DNA of 64,000 nt from Limnohabitans sp. Bal53 (GTDB lineage: Bacteria; Pseudomonadota; Gammaproteobacteria; Burkholderiales; Burkholderiaceae_C). The stretch covers positions 124,001-188,000 of the forward strand of contig NZ_NESH01000003.1 in the NCBI RefSeq assembly GCF_003063355.1. The letters are read 5' to 3'. Made by a program: the position numbers and the translations under genes. The notes under the pieces are model-generated. The model was given only the letters and a program-made list of their open reading frames with translations, was not told where the DNA came from and ran no database searches. Every line of letters begins with the position of its first letter. The first letter of the stretch is position 1. Positions 50,298-61,601 of the stretch are shown here, piece after piece.

Positions 50298-51116
50298 TCA
50301 GATCAAAAACCAGGGCAGGGGGCCAAAAGCCATGACCCACAAACCCGCCAACACCAAAAAAGGCCCAAAAGCCAGTTGGCCATTGTCGTCCAATTGACCT
50401 CTTAGCTTGAGCCAAACGCCACCGATCACCCCTGAAATAGACGCGATCATGACCAAGGACAGCAGCGCGGGCCAGCCCAGCCAAGCCCCTAAAGCAGCCA
50501 GGAGCTTGAAGTCCCCCTGGCCCATGCCTTCTTTGCCGGTTACGGCTTTGAACAACCAGTACACCATCCACAAAAACAGGTAGCCACCCGCGGCGCCCCA
50601 GAGGGCTTTGTTCAGGTCAATGCCCGTCAGCTCCAGGCTGGCGGCCAGCAAACCCGCCCACACCAGGGGTTGGGTGATGGCGTCGGGCAGCAATCGTGTG
50701 TCCGCGTCAATGGCGGCCAGCGCCACCAAGGCGGCGGCAAACCCCGCCCAAACGAGCGCCTGAATACCCAAACCGTGCTCGGCCGCGGCCCACATGAACA
50801 GACCTGCAGTGGTCAGCTCAATGGCCGGATAGCGCCAGCCAATCGGGGTATGGCAATGGGCGCATCGCCCGCGCAATCGGATGAAGCTCATCACAGGGAT
50901 GTTCTCGTGCCAACCTAAGGGGTGCTGGCAGTGGGGGCAGTGCGAGCGAGGCACTGCCAGATTGAAGGCGGGGGCGCTGGTCTTTACATCTTCCAATGGG
51001 GCGTCCCACTGTGCTTGCAGTATGAGCGGCAGGCGGTAGATCACCACGTTCAGAAAACTGCCGATCATCAGGCCGAGCAATGCCGCCAGACCGAGTGCCA
51101 ATACGCTGTCGTTCAT
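50298..51116 (-). CDS. pilD: Prepilin peptidase / N-methyltransferase
   Basis: Cleaves and methylates type IV prepilins. The 272-residue membrane protein has the zinc-type cysteine pairs CPHC and CAHC in the cytoplasmic loop, both aspartyl-protease aspartates (IDADTRLLPD and GQGDFKLLAALGAWLG) and about seven membrane segments. The bifunctional full-length form is indicated by the cysteine domain. One base separates it from pilC. Confidence 0.97.
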   Translation of the reverse strand: MNDSVLALGLAALLGLMIGSFLNVVIYRLPLILQAQWDAPLEDVKTSAPAFNLAVPRSHCPHCQHPLGWHENIPVMSFIRLRGRCAHCHTPIGWRYPAIELTTAGLFMWAAAEHGLGIQALVWAGFAAALVALAAIDADTRLLPDAITQPLVWAGLLAASLELTGIDLNKALWGAAGGYLFLWMVYWLFKAVTGKEGMGQGDFKLLAALGAWLGWPALLSLVMIASISGVIGGVWLKLRGQLDDNGQLAFGPFLVLAGLWVMAFGPLPWFLI

Positions 51117-51117
51117 G

Positions 51118-52332
51118 TCAGAAAACTTGCCCCAAACTGAAAATCGGTAAATACATGGCCACCAAGATGGCCCCTATGAAGCCGCCGAGCACCACAATGA
51201 TCAGCGGCTCCAGCAAACTGCTCAGGCCATTGACCTGGTCATCAAGTGCACTTTCCATCAGGCTGCCCGCCCGGCCCAGCAATCCATCCAAGGCCCCTGT
51301 TTCCTCGCCCGTAGCGCACAGTTGCACGATCATCGCCGGGAAGTGACCACTTCGGAACATGGCCTCACTCAAACTGCTGCCTTGAATTACCTGACGCTGA
51401 ATGTGTGTGGTGGTGAGTGCATAGACAGGATGATCGCACGCCTGGGCGGTCGGCCCAAGGGCTTCGGGTAAGGGGACACCTGCAGCCAGCAAGGCCGACA
51501 GGGTCTGTGCCCAACGCGCCACCACGGCCGTGGTCAAGAGCGGCCCGAGCACCGGCCAGCGCAACCACCACTGTGCCAGCCATTGCCGCATCCGGCTGGC
51601 TGCCGGTGTGCTTTGCTGCGCAGCCCAAAACATCAACAAGGCCAAGGGCAGGGCCACTGGCCAGGCCCGTACCAGCGCATCGCTCATGCCCACCACCACT
51701 TGCGTGGCCAGGGGCAATTCGGCTCCAAAGGACTGGAACACGTCCTGGAAAACCGGCACCACCAACACCAGGATCAGCACCAAAATGCCCAAGGCCACCG
51801 CCATCACGGCGATGGGGTACATCAAGGCCGAGCGGATTTTGGAGCGCATGGCCTCGTTTTTCTCGAGCGTGAAAGACAGCCGCTCCATCATCGTGTCGAG
51901 AATCCCGGCGGCTTCGCCTGCTTGAACCATGTGCACATAAAGGCCGCTGAAATGTTTCGGGTGTTTGGCCAAAGCGTCGTGCAAAGCCAGACCGGCTTCC
52001 ACATCGCTGTGCACCTGTTGCATCACGGCCACCAGGCCTTTGGCGCTCATGCTGCGACACAGCATGCTCAAGGCTTGCACGACCGGCACACCAGCGCGCA
52101 GCATGGCTGCCCATTGACGCGTCATGATGGCCAGGTCTTTGGCTTTCACGGTGTCTGGCGGCGACCACCACAGGCGCTGAAGCTGCACTTGTTGGAGCCC
52201 TTGCCTGCGCAGTTGCACTCGGGCCAGATCGGCATTCAGGGCCTGAATGTGCCCGCTTTGTGCCTGTCCCTGACGGTCTCGGCCGCGCCAACGGAACTGG
52301 GCGGTGGCACGGGCAGGCGGCTGGGCGCTCAT
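51118..52332 (-). CDS. pilC: Type IV pilus inner-membrane platform protein
   Basis: A 404-residue PilC/GspF protein with two repeated F domains. Typical parts are FTRQWAAML-like MTRQWAAMLRAGVPVVQAL, FSGLYVHMVQAGEAAG, and the membrane helix LMYPIAVMAVALGILVLILVLVVPV (cited in part). The second repeat holds FPAMIVQLCATGEETGALDG. It overlaps pilB by 4 bp, so ATPase and platform are made together. Confidence 0.95.
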   Translation of the reverse strand: MSAQPPARATAQFRWRGRDRQGQAQSGHIQALNADLARVQLRRQGLQQVQLQRLWWSPPDTVKAKDLAIMTRQWAAMLRAGVPVVQALSMLCRSMSAKGLVAVMQQVHSDVEAGLALHDALAKHPKHFSGLYVHMVQAGEAAGILDTMMERLSFTLEKNEAMRSKIRSALMYPIAVMAVALGILVLILVLVVPVFQDVFQSFGAELPLATQVVVGMSDALVRAWPVALPLALLMFWAAQQSTPAASRMRQWLAQWWLRWPVLGPLLTTAVVARWAQTLSALLAAGVPLPEALGPTAQACDHPVYALTTTHIQRQVIQGSSLSEAMFRSGHFPAMIVQLCATGEETGALDGLLGRAGSLMESALDDQVNGLSSLLEPLIIVVLGGFIGAILVAMYLPIFSLGQVF

Positions 52333-53546
52333 GTGCTTTCCCGTGTGGCGGCCAGCACCTCGTCCAGCGAGGTGGTGCCCTGCAGCACTTTGCGCAAGCC
52401 GGCCATGCGCAAGCTGCTGACCCCTTCGTTACGAGCTTGGCGCGCGATCTCCTGAATCCCCGCTTCTTGCAAGACCAGTTGCTGCATCTGGGCGCTCACG
52501 GGCATGACCTGGAAAATCCCGGTCCGCCCAGCAAAGCCTTTGTGGCATTGTGGGCAGCCCACAGGCTCGAATACGGGCACGGGATCTGCAAGGTCCATAG
52601 TTGGGGGCCACCCCGCTTTGAGCCATATGTCGGCGGGCACGCGGGCCGCGCGCTTGCAGTGCGGGCACAGGCAGCGCACCAGGCGTTGCGCCGTGATCAG
52701 GCTCACACTGGCCGCGATGTTGTAAGGCGCCGTGCCCATGTTGCGCAAGCGCACCAAGGTGGCTGGGGCATCGTTGGTGTGCAAGGTCGAGAGCACCAGG
52801 TGCCCGGTTTGTGCGGCCTGAATGGCGATGTTGGCGGTTTCCAGATCGCGCACTTCGCCCACCATCAAAATGTCTGGGTCCTGGCGCAAAAAGGCCCGCA
52901 AGGCCACAGCAAAGCTCAGGCCTGGTTTGTCCTGGACATTGACCTGGTTGATGCCCTTGAGCTGAATTTCGCAAGGGTCCTCCACCGTGGCGATGTTCAC
53001 CTCAGGTGTGTTGAGCAGGTTCAGGCAGGCGTAAAGGGATTGCGTCTTGCCCGAGCCGGTGGGGCCCGTCACCAGCACCAGGCCGTGAGGTGCACGGATC
53101 GCCGCAAGCAAGCGCTCCAAATCTTCGGGCTCGTAGCCCAAGCGGCCCAGGTCCAATTGGGCCTGCGCCGAGTCCAACACACGGATCACCAGCTTTTCCC
53201 CAAACAAGGTGGGCAAGGTGCTGACACGCAAGTCCAGCTCCCGACCTTGGGCCAAGGGCAGCTTCATGCGCCCGTCTTGCGGCAAGCGCTTTTCGGCGAT
53301 GTCCAGGCGCGACATCACTTTGATGCGCGATGCCAAGCGGTCCTTGAGGGCCATGTGCGGGGAGGCCACTTCGCGCAGCTCTCCATCGATGCGCATGCGC
53401 ACACGGTATTGGTGTTCGTAAGGCTCAAAGTGCAAATCCGAAGCTTTGAGCGCCACCGCTTGCTCCAGCAGTTGTTGCACATAGGCCACCACCGGGGCAT
53501 CGTCGGCGTTTGGCGAAAGGCTTTTGGACTGTACTGTGGTTTGCAT
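52329..53546 (-). CDS. pilB: Type IV pilus extension ATPase, short form lacking the usual N-terminal domain
   Basis: A 405-residue GspE/PilB-type ATPase. Walker A is GPTGSGKT at 161-168, followed by the Asp box (TVEDPCEIQL), Walker B (ILMVGEVRD) and His box (STLHTNDAPATLVRL), and a four-Cys zinc site (CPHC and CPQC). Canonical PilB is about 570 residues; the N-terminal MshEN-type region is absent, as the start is only about 20 residues ahead of the N2 domain (ASDLHFEPY). ATG 53546 is supported by AGGGA; no upstream remnant is seen. Confidence 0.9.
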   Translation of the reverse strand: MQTTVQSKSLSPNADDAPVVAYVQQLLEQAVALKASDLHFEPYEHQYRVRMRIDGELREVASPHMALKDRLASRIKVMSRLDIAEKRLPQDGRMKLPLAQGRELDLRVSTLPTLFGEKLVIRVLDSAQAQLDLGRLGYEPEDLERLLAAIRAPHGLVLVTGPTGSGKTQSLYACLNLLNTPEVNIATVEDPCEIQLKGINQVNVQDKPGLSFAVALRAFLRQDPDILMVGEVRDLETANIAIQAAQTGHLVLSTLHTNDAPATLVRLRNMGTAPYNIAASVSLITAQRLVRCLCPHCKRAARVPADIWLKAGWPPTMDLADPVPVFEPVGCPQCHKGFAGRTGIFQVMPVSAQMQQLVLQEAGIQEIARQARNEGVSSLRMAGLRKVLQGTTSLDEVLAATREST

Positions 53547-53725
53547 GGCAATCCCTGAAGTGAACAATTAAGCGCTCACATCATGGCGTTTTGACCTGAA
53601 TTTGTAAATCACGCCAGCCGTCAAGGGGCGGCTAAAGGGGCAGGTCTCACATTGACCCTGCGAATCAGGCGGCAGATCGCATTTGAACTGCAGGGGCCGT
53701 CGAAGGACTGCCCGCCTCAACCGAT

Positions 53726-54709
53726 TCAGGTGCGTCGGTCCAGCAGCTGTGTGGCCAGCGCCACCATGGCCGTGCGGTATGCGTTGTCGGGCAGTTGCAT
53801 GGCCGCGTCGATAGCGCGTTGAGCTTCTGCTGCTGCGGCGCTGCGGGTGGCGGCCAAGGCCCCGGTGCCGCGCACGATGGCCACGATGTCGTTCAGGCGG
53901 TCCACGCTGCCGGTTTCAATGGCTTCACGCACGGTGCGGCTTTGTTCTGCATTGCCGCGCTGCATGGCCAAAATCAGCGGCAAGGTGGCTTTGCCTTCAC
54001 GCAGGTCATCGCCCAAGTTTTTGCCCATCTCAGCACTGTTGCCGTCATAGTCCAGCACATCGTCGATCACTTGGAATGCGGTGCCCAAGGATTGGCCGTA
54101 ATGGGCGCAAGCGGTCTCGATTTCGGGTGGACTGCCCGCCAAAATCGGACCCAGGCGGGCGCTGGCTTCAAACAGTTTGGCCGTTTTGGAGCGAATGACA
54201 CGCAAATAGCCTTCTTCATCCAGCGAGGCATCGTGCATGTTCATCAGTTGCAGCACCTCGCCTTCGGCGATCACGTTGGTGGCATCGGCCAAGGTTTGCA
54301 TGACGCGCATGCTGCCCGCGTCCACCATCATCTGGAAGGCGCGGGAATACAAAAAATCACCCACCAGCACGCTGGCCGGGTTGCCAAAGCTTTCGTTGGC
54401 GGTAGGTCTGCCGCGCCTCAATGTGGACTCGTCGACCACGTCATCGTGCAGCAAAGTGGCGGTATGGATGAATTCGACCACGGCCGCCAAGTTGTGGCGC
54501 TGCGCTCCGGTGTAGCCCAAGGCGCCACAAGTGAGCAGCAGCAAAACCGGGCGCAGCCGCTTGCCTCCGGCTGAGATGATGTAGCGGGCCACCTCTGCGA
54601 CCAAAGGCACTCCCGAATCGAGCCGCTGGGCGATGACATGGTCGACCTGGGCCATGTCCGGGGCCACCAATTCAAGAACTGCGGCGGTGCTGTTTTCTGA
54701 GGCAGACAA
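53726..54709 (-). CDS. ispB: All-trans-octaprenyl-diphosphate synthase-like polyprenyl synthase
   Basis: Builds the ubiquinone side chain from FPP and IPP. The 327-residue protein has first aspartate motif DDVVDE at 89-94 and second DDVLD at 216-220, plus SAGGKRLRP near the N-terminus. The start at 54709 would be TTG without a clear ribosome site; an ATG at 54655 gives a shorter N-terminus. The next gene on the other side is rplU, divergent, a conserved arrangement. Confidence 0.93.
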   Translation of the reverse strand: MSASENSTAAVLELVAPDMAQVDHVIAQRLDSGVPLVAEVARYIISAGGKRLRPVLLLLTCGALGYTGAQRHNLAAVVEFIHTATLLHDDVVDESTLRRGRPTANESFGNPASVLVGDFLYSRAFQMMVDAGSMRVMQTLADATNVIAEGEVLQLMNMHDASLDEEGYLRVIRSKTAKLFEASARLGPILAGSPPEIETACAHYGQSLGTAFQVIDDVLDYDGNSAEMGKNLGDDLREGKATLPLILAMQRGNAEQSRTVREAIETGSVDRLNDIVAIVRGTGALAATRSAAAAEAQRAIDAAMQLPDNAYRTAMVALATQLLDRRT

Positions 54710-54842
54710 ATGGAGGATCCGGCTGGGAGGCTCGGTAGAGCCGAGGCAATTGGGACAAGCAGCGCATCACGTGCGCCGCCCAATTATAGAGACCTGCCGT
54801 ATCCTGACCCCTGCAGGTGGCTGTTAGGCGAATGCGATGGAT

Positions 54843-54872
54843 TTGCCGTATGAAGGATAGCCGTGCTAGAAT
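54843..54872 (+). promoter_or_regulatory. Predicted sigma-70-type promoter of rplU-rpmA
   Basis: TTGCCG (54843-54848) and TAGAAT (54867-54872) with an 18-bp spacer, matching consensus at 4/6 and 5/6. They lie 52 bp before the rplU start. Confidence 0.55.
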
Positions 54873-54924
54873 CGTCGGTTCCTTGGGGATCAGCCCTTGG
54901 AAACTTCCATTCAAGAGGTCTAAT

Positions 54925-55236
54925 ATGTACGCGGTCATAAAAACCGGTGGCAAACAGTATCGTGTTGTCGCTGGCGAAAAAATTAAAGTAGAACAGATTG
55001 CTGCGGACGTTGGCCAGGAAATCGTGATTGATCAAGTTCTCGCAGTCGGCAACGGCGCAGACCTGAAGATCGGCACGCCCCTGGTGTCCGGCGCCACAGT
55101 CACAGCCACAGTGTTGGCTCATGGCAAGCACGACAAAGTGCACATCTTCAAGATGCGCCGTCGCAAGCACTATCAGAAACGTCAGGGTCACCGTCAGCAG
55201 TTCACCGAACTGCAAATCGGCGCGATCGCTGCCTGA
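54925..55236 (+). CDS. rplU: 50S ribosomal protein L21
   Basis: A 103-residue ribosomal protein. The N-terminus [14 protein letters not shown] and the RNA-binding [19 protein letters not shown] are universal for L21. ATG 54925 is preceded by AAGAGG. The open frame upstream of this ATG has no similarity. rpmA follows after 12 bp, forming the standard L21-L27 operon. Confidence 0.99.
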   Translation: MYAVIKTGGKQYRVVAGEKIKVEQIAADVGQEIVIDQVLAVGNGADLKIGTPLVSGATVTATVLAHGKHDKVHIFKMRRRKHYQKRQGHRQQFTELQIGAIAA

Positions 55237-55248
55237 GGAGAATAGGTC

Positions 55249-55509
55249 ATGGCACAGAAAAAAGGCGGCGGCTCTACGCGCAACGGTCGTGATTCCAAGC
55301 CAAAAATGCTCGGCGTCAAGGCTTTCGGTGGTGAACTGATCAGCGCAGGCTCGATCATCGTTCGTCAACGTGGCACCAAGTTCCATGCTGGCAACAATGT
55401 CGGCATCGGCAAGGACCACACTTTGTTTGCCCTGGTTGACGGCCACGTGTCGTTCTCCACCAAAGGCGAACTGAGCAAGCACATGGTCAACGTGACGCCG
55501 GCTGTTTAA
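55249..55509 (+). CDS. rpmA: 50S ribosomal protein L27
   Basis: An 86-residue protein with the Gly-rich N-terminus [16 protein letters not shown] that reaches the peptidyl transferase centre, and [19 protein letters not shown]. No cleavable Firmicutes-type extension. A GAGGAG-like site precedes the start. Followed by a terminator or attenuator before obgE. Confidence 0.99.
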   Translation: MAQKKGGGSTRNGRDSKPKMLGVKAFGGELISAGSIIVRQRGTKFHAGNNVGIGKDHTLFALVDGHVSFSTKGELSKHMVNVTPAV

Positions 55510-55534
55510 GCCCGTCCCGCCCATGGCGCAGAGG

Positions 55535-55556
55535 AGCCCCGCAAGACGGGGCTTTT
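55535..55556 (+). terminator. Hairpin terminator or attenuator after rpmA
   Basis: AGCCCCG (55535-55541), CAAGA loop, CGGGGCT (55547-55553) then TTT. The short T-run suggests partial termination, so obgE may receive reduced readthrough from the ribosomal promoter. Confidence 0.65.
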
Positions 55557-55600
55557 CGCATTCTGGCCCGCTGACCTTTTGACGGCGGGCCCACCGCTAA

Positions 55601-56737
<1,137 letters not shown>

Positions 56738-56794
56738 CACCGTCAACCTCGCGCCCTTTTGAGCGCTGTTCCAACCAGAAGCCAATATTTCAGC

Positions 56795-57931
56795 ATGACC
56801 TCAGCCGCCGTTTCCACTCTGCTGCGTGATGCGCGCCGCATCGTCGTCAAAGTCGGCTCCAGCCTGGTGACCGACGAAGGCCGGGGCTTGGACGAAGGCG
56901 CGATTGGCGAATGGTGCCGCCAAATGGCCCTGCTCAGCGCCCAGGGTAAAGAGGTGGTCATGGTCTCCAGTGGGGCCATTGCCGAAGGCATGAAGCGCTT
57001 GGGCTGGACCACTCGCCCGAGCGAAGTGCCTGCGCTGCAAGCGGCCGCTGCGGTGGGTCAGATGGGCCTGGCGCAGATGTACGAGACCAAATTGCGTGAG
57101 AACGGCATGGGCAGCGCGCAGGTGCTGCTCACGCACGCTGACTTGGCCGACCGCGAGCGTTACCTCAATGCTCGCTCGACCTTGCTCACTTTGCTGCAGC
57201 ACCGCGTGCTGCCCGTGATCAACGAAAACGACACGGTGGTCAACGACGAGATCAAGTTTGGCGACAACGACACTTTGGGTGCTTTGGTGGCCAACCTGAT
57301 CGAAGCCGACTTGCTGGTCATCCTGACCGATCAAAAAGGCCTGTACACCGCCGACCCCCGCAAAGACGCCTCAGCCACTTTTGTCGACGAAGCCCGTGCC
57401 GGTGACCCGGCCTTGGAGGTCATGGCGGGTGGTGCGGGCTCCAGCATTGGCAAGGGCGGCATGATCACCAAGATACTGGCGGCCAAGCGGGCCGCGGGTT
57501 CGGGCGCGTCCACCGTGATCGCCTGGGGTCGCGAACCCGATGCGCTGCTGCGCCTGAGTCAAGGCGACAACATGGGCACTTTGCTGGTGGCCCAGACCGC
57601 CAAACAGCAAGCCCGTAAGCAATGGATGGCTGACCACCTGCAACTGCGGGGCTCGGTCACGGTCGATGCGGGGGCCGCCCACAAAGTGCTGACAGAAGGC
57701 AAGAGCCTGCTGCCCATAGGCATGACGGGTGTGGCGGGTGATTTTTCACGCGGCGATGTGATTGCCATTCGAGATGAACAAGGCGCAGAAATCGCCCGGG
57801 GTCTCGCCAATTACGCCAGCGCCGAGGCCCGTTTGCTGTGCCGCAAGCCCTCGCACGACTACGAGGCTTTGCTGGGCTACACCGCCGAGCCCGAGATGGT
57901 GCACCGAGACAACCTGATCCTGAGCCGCTGA
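56795..57931 (+). CDS. proB: Glutamate 5-kinase
   Basis: First step of proline synthesis. The 378-residue protein has the amino-acid kinase domain ([47 protein letters not shown] cited in part) and a C-terminal PUA domain of about 90 residues. ATG 56795 preferred over the in-frame TTG at 56759. Feedback inhibition by proline is known for this class. Convergent with rppH. Confidence 0.97.
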   Translation: MTSAAVSTLLRDARRIVVKVGSSLVTDEGRGLDEGAIGEWCRQMALLSAQGKEVVMVSSGAIAEGMKRLGWTTRPSEVPALQAAAAVGQMGLAQMYETKLRENGMGSAQVLLTHADLADRERYLNARSTLLTLLQHRVLPVINENDTVVNDEIKFGDNDTLGALVANLIEADLLVILTDQKGLYTADPRKDASATFVDEARAGDPALEVMAGGAGSSIGKGGMITKILAAKRAAGSGASTVIAWGREPDALLRLSQGDNMGTLLVAQTAKQQARKQWMADHLQLRGSVTVDAGAAHKVLTEGKSLLPIGMTGVAGDFSRGDVIAIRDEQGAEIARGLANYASAEARLLCRKPSHDYEALLGYTAEPEMVHRDNLILSR

Positions 57932-57968
57932 AGCCCAAGGCCCCAGAGGCCAGGCGCCGCAGGGTGGG

Positions 57969-58589
57969 TCACCCTTGCGGGTTCGGGTCGAAGCTGGCCC
58001 CAGGGGGCAATTCCATGTGCAAAGGAGGCTGCATCTCGACGTGGCCGTGGTCGTGGTCCATGACTTGATCGCGCGGACCGCGGCTGCCTCCGCGCAAATA
58101 GCGGTTTTGACGTTCCTGGCGCGGCAAAAAACGGGACAACTCGGTCAGCGCCATTTCGTAAACGCCGCGTTTGAATTCCACCACCACATCCAGCGGCACC
58201 CAGTAATCGTTCCAGCGCCAAGCATCGAACTCAGGGTGGTCGGTGGCGCGCAGGTTCAGATGGTGGTCGTGCGTGACCAATTGCAGCAGGTACCAGATTT
58301 GTTTCTGGCCCTTGTAAAAGCCGCGAGCATCCCTGCGGATGAAGCGGTCTGGCACCTCATAGCGCAACCAGTCACGGGTCCGGGCCACGATGCGCACATG
58401 CTCCGGGTGGAGCCCCACTTCCTCATGCAGTTCCCTGAACATCGCCTGTTCAGGACTTTCGCCCCGGTCGATGCCGCCTTGCGGAAACTGCCAGCTGTGG
58501 GTACGTATGCGCTTGCCCCAGAAAACCTGGTTTCTCTGGTTGAGCAGAATGATGCCGACGTTCGGCCTAAAGCCTTCACGGTCAAGCAT
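57969..58589 (-). CDS. rppH: RNA pyrophosphohydrolase
   Basis: Removes pyrophosphate from mRNA 5' ends, starting RNase E decay. The 206-residue NUDIX protein begins [13 protein letters not shown] and has the NUDIX box from Gly38 to Leu60 ([20 protein letters not shown] in part). It is longer than E. coli RppH because of a C-terminal tail rich in His, Asp and Pro ([16 protein letters not shown]). Start moved to ATG 58589. Divergent from proS. Confidence 0.94.
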   Translation of the reverse strand: MLDREGFRPNVGIILLNQRNQVFWGKRIRTHSWQFPQGGIDRGESPEQAMFRELHEEVGLHPEHVRIVARTRDWLRYEVPDRFIRRDARGFYKGQKQIWYLLQLVTHDHHLNLRATDHPEFDAWRWNDYWVPLDVVVEFKRGVYEMALTELSRFLPRQERQNRYLRGGSRGPRDQVMDHDHGHVEMQPPLHMELPPGASFDPNPQG

Positions 58590-58688
58590 AATCAACCTCA
58601 AATTTTTAAATTGTGTCCATTATGCACGCCGCACCAGTGCTCGCTCTTGGATGTTTCCCTGATGCCCTTGTCTATTTAGTCTGCCGCG

Positions 58689-60434
58689 ATGAAAGCCTCC
58701 CAGTTCCTGATTTCCACCCTCAAAGAAGCCCCTGCGGATGCAGAAGTCGTCAGCCACAAGCTGATGACCCGTGCCGGCATGATCAAGAAGTTGGGCGCAG
58801 GCATTTACAACTACATGCCCATGGGCTTGCGCGTGATCCGCAAGGTCGAGGCCATCGTGCGCGAAGAGATGAACCGCGCAGGGGCCATCGAAATGACCAT
58901 GCCCGTGGTGCAGCCCGCAGAGCTTTGGCAAGAGACGGGCCGCTTTGACAAGATGGGCCCCGAACTTTTGCGCATCAAGGACCGCCATGGGCGTGATTTT
59001 GTGATCCAGCCGACCAGCGAAGAAGTGGTGACCGACGTGGTGCGCCAAGAAGTGCGCAGCTACAAACAGCTGCCCAAGAACTTTTACCAAATCCAGACCA
59101 AGTTCCGCGACGAGCGCCGCCCCCGCTTTGGCCTGATGCGTGGCCGCGAGTTCATCATGAAAGACGCCTACAGCTTTGACCGTGACGTGGTCAGCGCCAA
59201 GGCCAGCTACCAAGTCATGGCCGGGGCTTACCGCAAGATCTTTGACCGCTTTGGCCTGACCTACCGCGCAGTGGCCGCTGACAGCGGCGCCATTGGTGGC
59301 GATTTGAGCGAAGAGTTTCAGGTGATCGCCGCTACAGGCGAAGACGCTATCGTGTATTGCCCCACCAGCAACTACGCCGCCAACATCGAAAAAGCCGAGG
59401 CCTTGGCCCCGAGCCAGCCACGCGGTGCAGCCTCGCAAGCCCTGACTAAAACCGCCACACCCGGCAAGAGCACCTGCGAAGACGTCGCCGCCTTGCTGAA
59501 CGTGCCCCTGTCCACCACCGTCAAATCGCTTGTGCTGGCCACCGACACCCTGAACGAGCAGGGTGAGATCGTCAAATCACAAGTCTGGCTTTTGCTCTTG
59601 CGTGGTGACCACGACATGAACGAAGTCAAGGTTGGCAAGCTGCCCGGTATGGAAGGCGGTTTCCGCTTTGCCACCTTGAGCGAAATCGAAGACCACTTCG
59701 GTTGCAAGCCGGGTTACCTCGGACCGCTGAACCTGAAGAAGCCCGTGCACCTGGTGGCCGACCGCGACGTGGCCGTGATGGCCGACTGGATTTGTGGTGC
59801 CAACGAAGAAGACTTCCACATCACCGGTGTGAACTGGGGCCGCGACCTGCCCGAGCCCGCCTTGGTGGCCGACATCCGCAACGTGGTCGCAGGCGACAAA
59901 TCGCCCGACGGCCAGGGTGAGCTGGCCATTGAGCGCGGCATCGAAGTGGGCCATGTGTTCTATCTGGGCACCAAATACTCCAAGGCCATGAACGCCACCT
60001 TCCTCGATGAAACCGGCAAGCCACAGTTTCTGGAAATGGGTTGCTACGGCATTGGCGTGACACGCCTGCCCGCCGCCGCCATCGAGCAAAACCACGACGA
60101 GCGCGGCATCATCTGGCCCGACGCGATTGCCCCCTTCACCGTGGTGGTGTGCCCCATCGGCATGGACCGCAGCGAAGCCGTCAAGCTTGAAGCCGAGCGC
60201 ATCTACGCCGCCTTGTTGGCCGACGGCGTCGATGTGATCCTGGACGACCGCGGCGAGCGCCCCGGTGCCATGTTTGCCGACTGGGAGCTGATCGGTGTGC
60301 CGCACCGCGTGACCATTGGCGACAAGGGCCTCAAAGACGGTCAGGTCGAGTACCAACACCGCCGCGATGCCGAATCCAGCAAAGTGGCGGTAGCCGACAT
60401 CCTGGACCACATCCGGGCGCGACTGGCCGCCTGA
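58689..60434 (+). CDS. proS: Prolyl-tRNA synthetase, bacterial type with editing domain
   Basis: A 581-residue class II synthetase. Motif 2 region reads [20 protein letters not shown], with TSEEVVTD before it. The INS editing domain (YbaK-like) takes up roughly residues 230-400 ([32 protein letters not shown]). Motif 3 (CYGIGVTRL) and the anticodon-binding domain close the protein. The rppH-proS divergent pair is common in the group. Confidence 0.98.
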   Translation: MKASQFLISTLKEAPADAEVVSHKLMTRAGMIKKLGAGIYNYMPMGLRVIRKVEAIVREEMNRAGAIEMTMPVVQPAELWQETGRFDKMGPELLRIKDRHGRDFVIQPTSEEVVTDVVRQEVRSYKQLPKNFYQIQTKFRDERRPRFGLMRGREFIMKDAYSFDRDVVSAKASYQVMAGAYRKIFDRFGLTYRAVAADSGAIGGDLSEEFQVIAATGEDAIVYCPTSNYAANIEKAEALAPSQPRGAASQALTKTATPGKSTCEDVAALLNVPLSTTVKSLVLATDTLNEQGEIVKSQVWLLLLRGDHDMNEVKVGKLPGMEGGFRFATLSEIEDHFGCKPGYLGPLNLKKPVHLVADRDVAVMADWICGANEEDFHITGVNWGRDLPEPALVADIRNVVAGDKSPDGQGELAIERGIEVGHVFYLGTKYSKAMNATFLDETGKPQFLEMGCYGIGVTRLPAAAIEQNHDERGIIWPDAIAPFTVVVCPIGMDRSEAVKLEAERIYAALLADGVDVILDDRGERPGAMFADWELIGVPHRVTIGDKGLKDGQVEYQHRRDAESSKVAVADILDHIRARLAA

Positions 60435-60448
60435 ATAGTGGGGGCCTG

Positions 60449-61141
60449 ATGGCCACAAAGTCTGGCATCCCTGATTTTGACGGCAGGTCTGACCTGCCCG
60501 CCATGCCCTCAGTTTTGACCATGCCCAGCCGCCGCCGGGCACTGCGTCATTGGGCTGCCGGGTGTGGCGCCAGTCTCTGGGGTGCGGGCGTTTGGGCAGG
60601 CCCGCAGATCGAAGAACCTCTGTCGCATGCCGTGCGCACCGCGCTGAGCGCAGCAGTGGTCGCTGCGGCCCCGCCTGAGCCGGTACTGCCCCATGCCCAA
60701 GCGCAAAAAACTTATGACGATTGGCTTCACCATGCCAGTCAGCGCCTAGCGCGTTACAAAAAACACGCCGCTGAACGGCAAGAATTCCTGCAAACCCTCT
60801 GGTACGAGGCCCGCCGGGCCGGATTGCCGCTGTCTTTGGTGCTGGGCATCGTGCAGGTCGAGAGCGGTTTTCGCAAATACGCCATCTCCAGTGCCGGAGC
60901 GCGTGGCTACATGCAGGTGATGCCGTTTTGGGCGCGCCTGATTGGCGATGGCGACGATGGCCGCCTGTTTCACATGCAGACCAATTTGCGCTTTGGCTGC
61001 GTGATCCTGCGCCACTACCTCGACCGCGAACGCGGTGACTTGTTTCTGGGCCTGGGCCGCTACAACGGCAGCCGGGGGCATGCCGTTTACCCGCAGGCGG
61101 TGCTGGCGGCGCAGCGGCAGTGGGTGCATGCGGCGGATTGA
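60449..61141 (+). CDS. Lytic transglycosylase SLT-domain protein
   Basis: A 230-residue periplasmic muramidase-like protein. The SLT domain holds catalytic Glu138 in QVESGFRKYAISSAGARGY and the GYMQVMPFW segment. The N-terminus carries MPSRRRALRHWAAGCGASLWG, a possible twin-arginine signal, if translation begins at the later ATG 60521; the first ATG 60449 adds 24 residues. It starts 14 bp after proS. The substrate would be murein glycan strands. Confidence 0.88.
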   Translation: MATKSGIPDFDGRSDLPAMPSVLTMPSRRRALRHWAAGCGASLWGAGVWAGPQIEEPLSHAVRTALSAAVVAAAPPEPVLPHAQAQKTYDDWLHHASQRLARYKKHAAERQEFLQTLWYEARRAGLPLSLVLGIVQVESGFRKYAISSAGARGYMQVMPFWARLIGDGDDGRLFHMQTNLRFGCVILRHYLDRERGDLFLGLGRYNGSRGHAVYPQAVLAAQRQWVHAAD

Positions 61142-61147
61142 AGCCGT

Positions 61148-61170
61148 AAAAAAGCCACCCGAAGGTGGCT
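61148..61170 (-). terminator. Rho-independent terminator of grxD (leftward)
   Basis: On the minus strand AGCCACC-TTCG-GGTGGCT is followed by T residues (complement of the A-run 61148-61152). It ends 22 bp beyond the grxD stop and can also affect the converging transglycosylase transcript. Confidence 0.8.
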
Positions 61171-61192
61171 GTTGGCTTGGGGTGCAGGTCGA

Positions 61193-61516
61193 TCAGGCTT
61201 GGCCGTTGATCACTTGCTGCAACTCGCCCGATTCGTACATTTCCATCATGATGTCCGAGCCGCCGATGAATTCGCCCTTGACGTAGAGCTGGGGAATGGT
61301 GGGCCAGTTGCTGTATTCCTTGATGCCCTGGCGGATTTCAGCGTCGTCCAGCACGTTCACGGTCTTGACCGTCTTGGGGTCCACGCCGACGGCTTTGAGG
61401 ATCTGAATGGCACGGCCGGAAAAGCCGCACATGGGGAAGCTGGCGTTGCCCTTCATGAACAGGGTGATCTCGTTGCCTTTGACGAGTTCGTCGATGCGTT
61501 GCTGGGTGTCGCTCAT
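61193..61516 (-). CDS. grxD: Monothiol glutaredoxin (CGFS type)
   Basis: A 107-residue glutaredoxin with the CGFS active site at Cys30 (FPMCGFSGRA) and WPTIPQLYVKGEFIGGSDI for glutathione binding. Such proteins carry labile 2Fe-2S clusters and pair with BolA proteins; a BolA gene is at 23164. Lies downstream of prfA and prmC in a leftward run, with an 85-bp gap from prmC. Confidence 0.97.
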   Translation of the reverse strand: MSDTQQRIDELVKGNEITLFMKGNASFPMCGFSGRAIQILKAVGVDPKTVKTVNVLDDAEIRQGIKEYSNWPTIPQLYVKGEFIGGSDIMMEMYESGELQQVINGQA

Positions 61517-61601
61517 GGTGTTGCTCCAAATGGGGTCGGTGTCGAATGGGGTGAATTATGTCTCTGATTGAAAGTCTGCCATTTTCACAGGGATGTTGTT
61601 G

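Noticed and set aside
53547..53725. Possible remnant of the missing pilB N-terminal domain
   Set aside because: I translated the gap mentally in all minus frames and saw no MshEN-like sequence, so there is no support for a frameshift here.
60482..60498. Hairpin GGCAGGT-CTG-ACCTGCC near the transglycosylase start
   Set aside because: Perfect but only 7-bp arms, no T-run, and inside or just before the coding region; probably chance in G+C-rich sequence.
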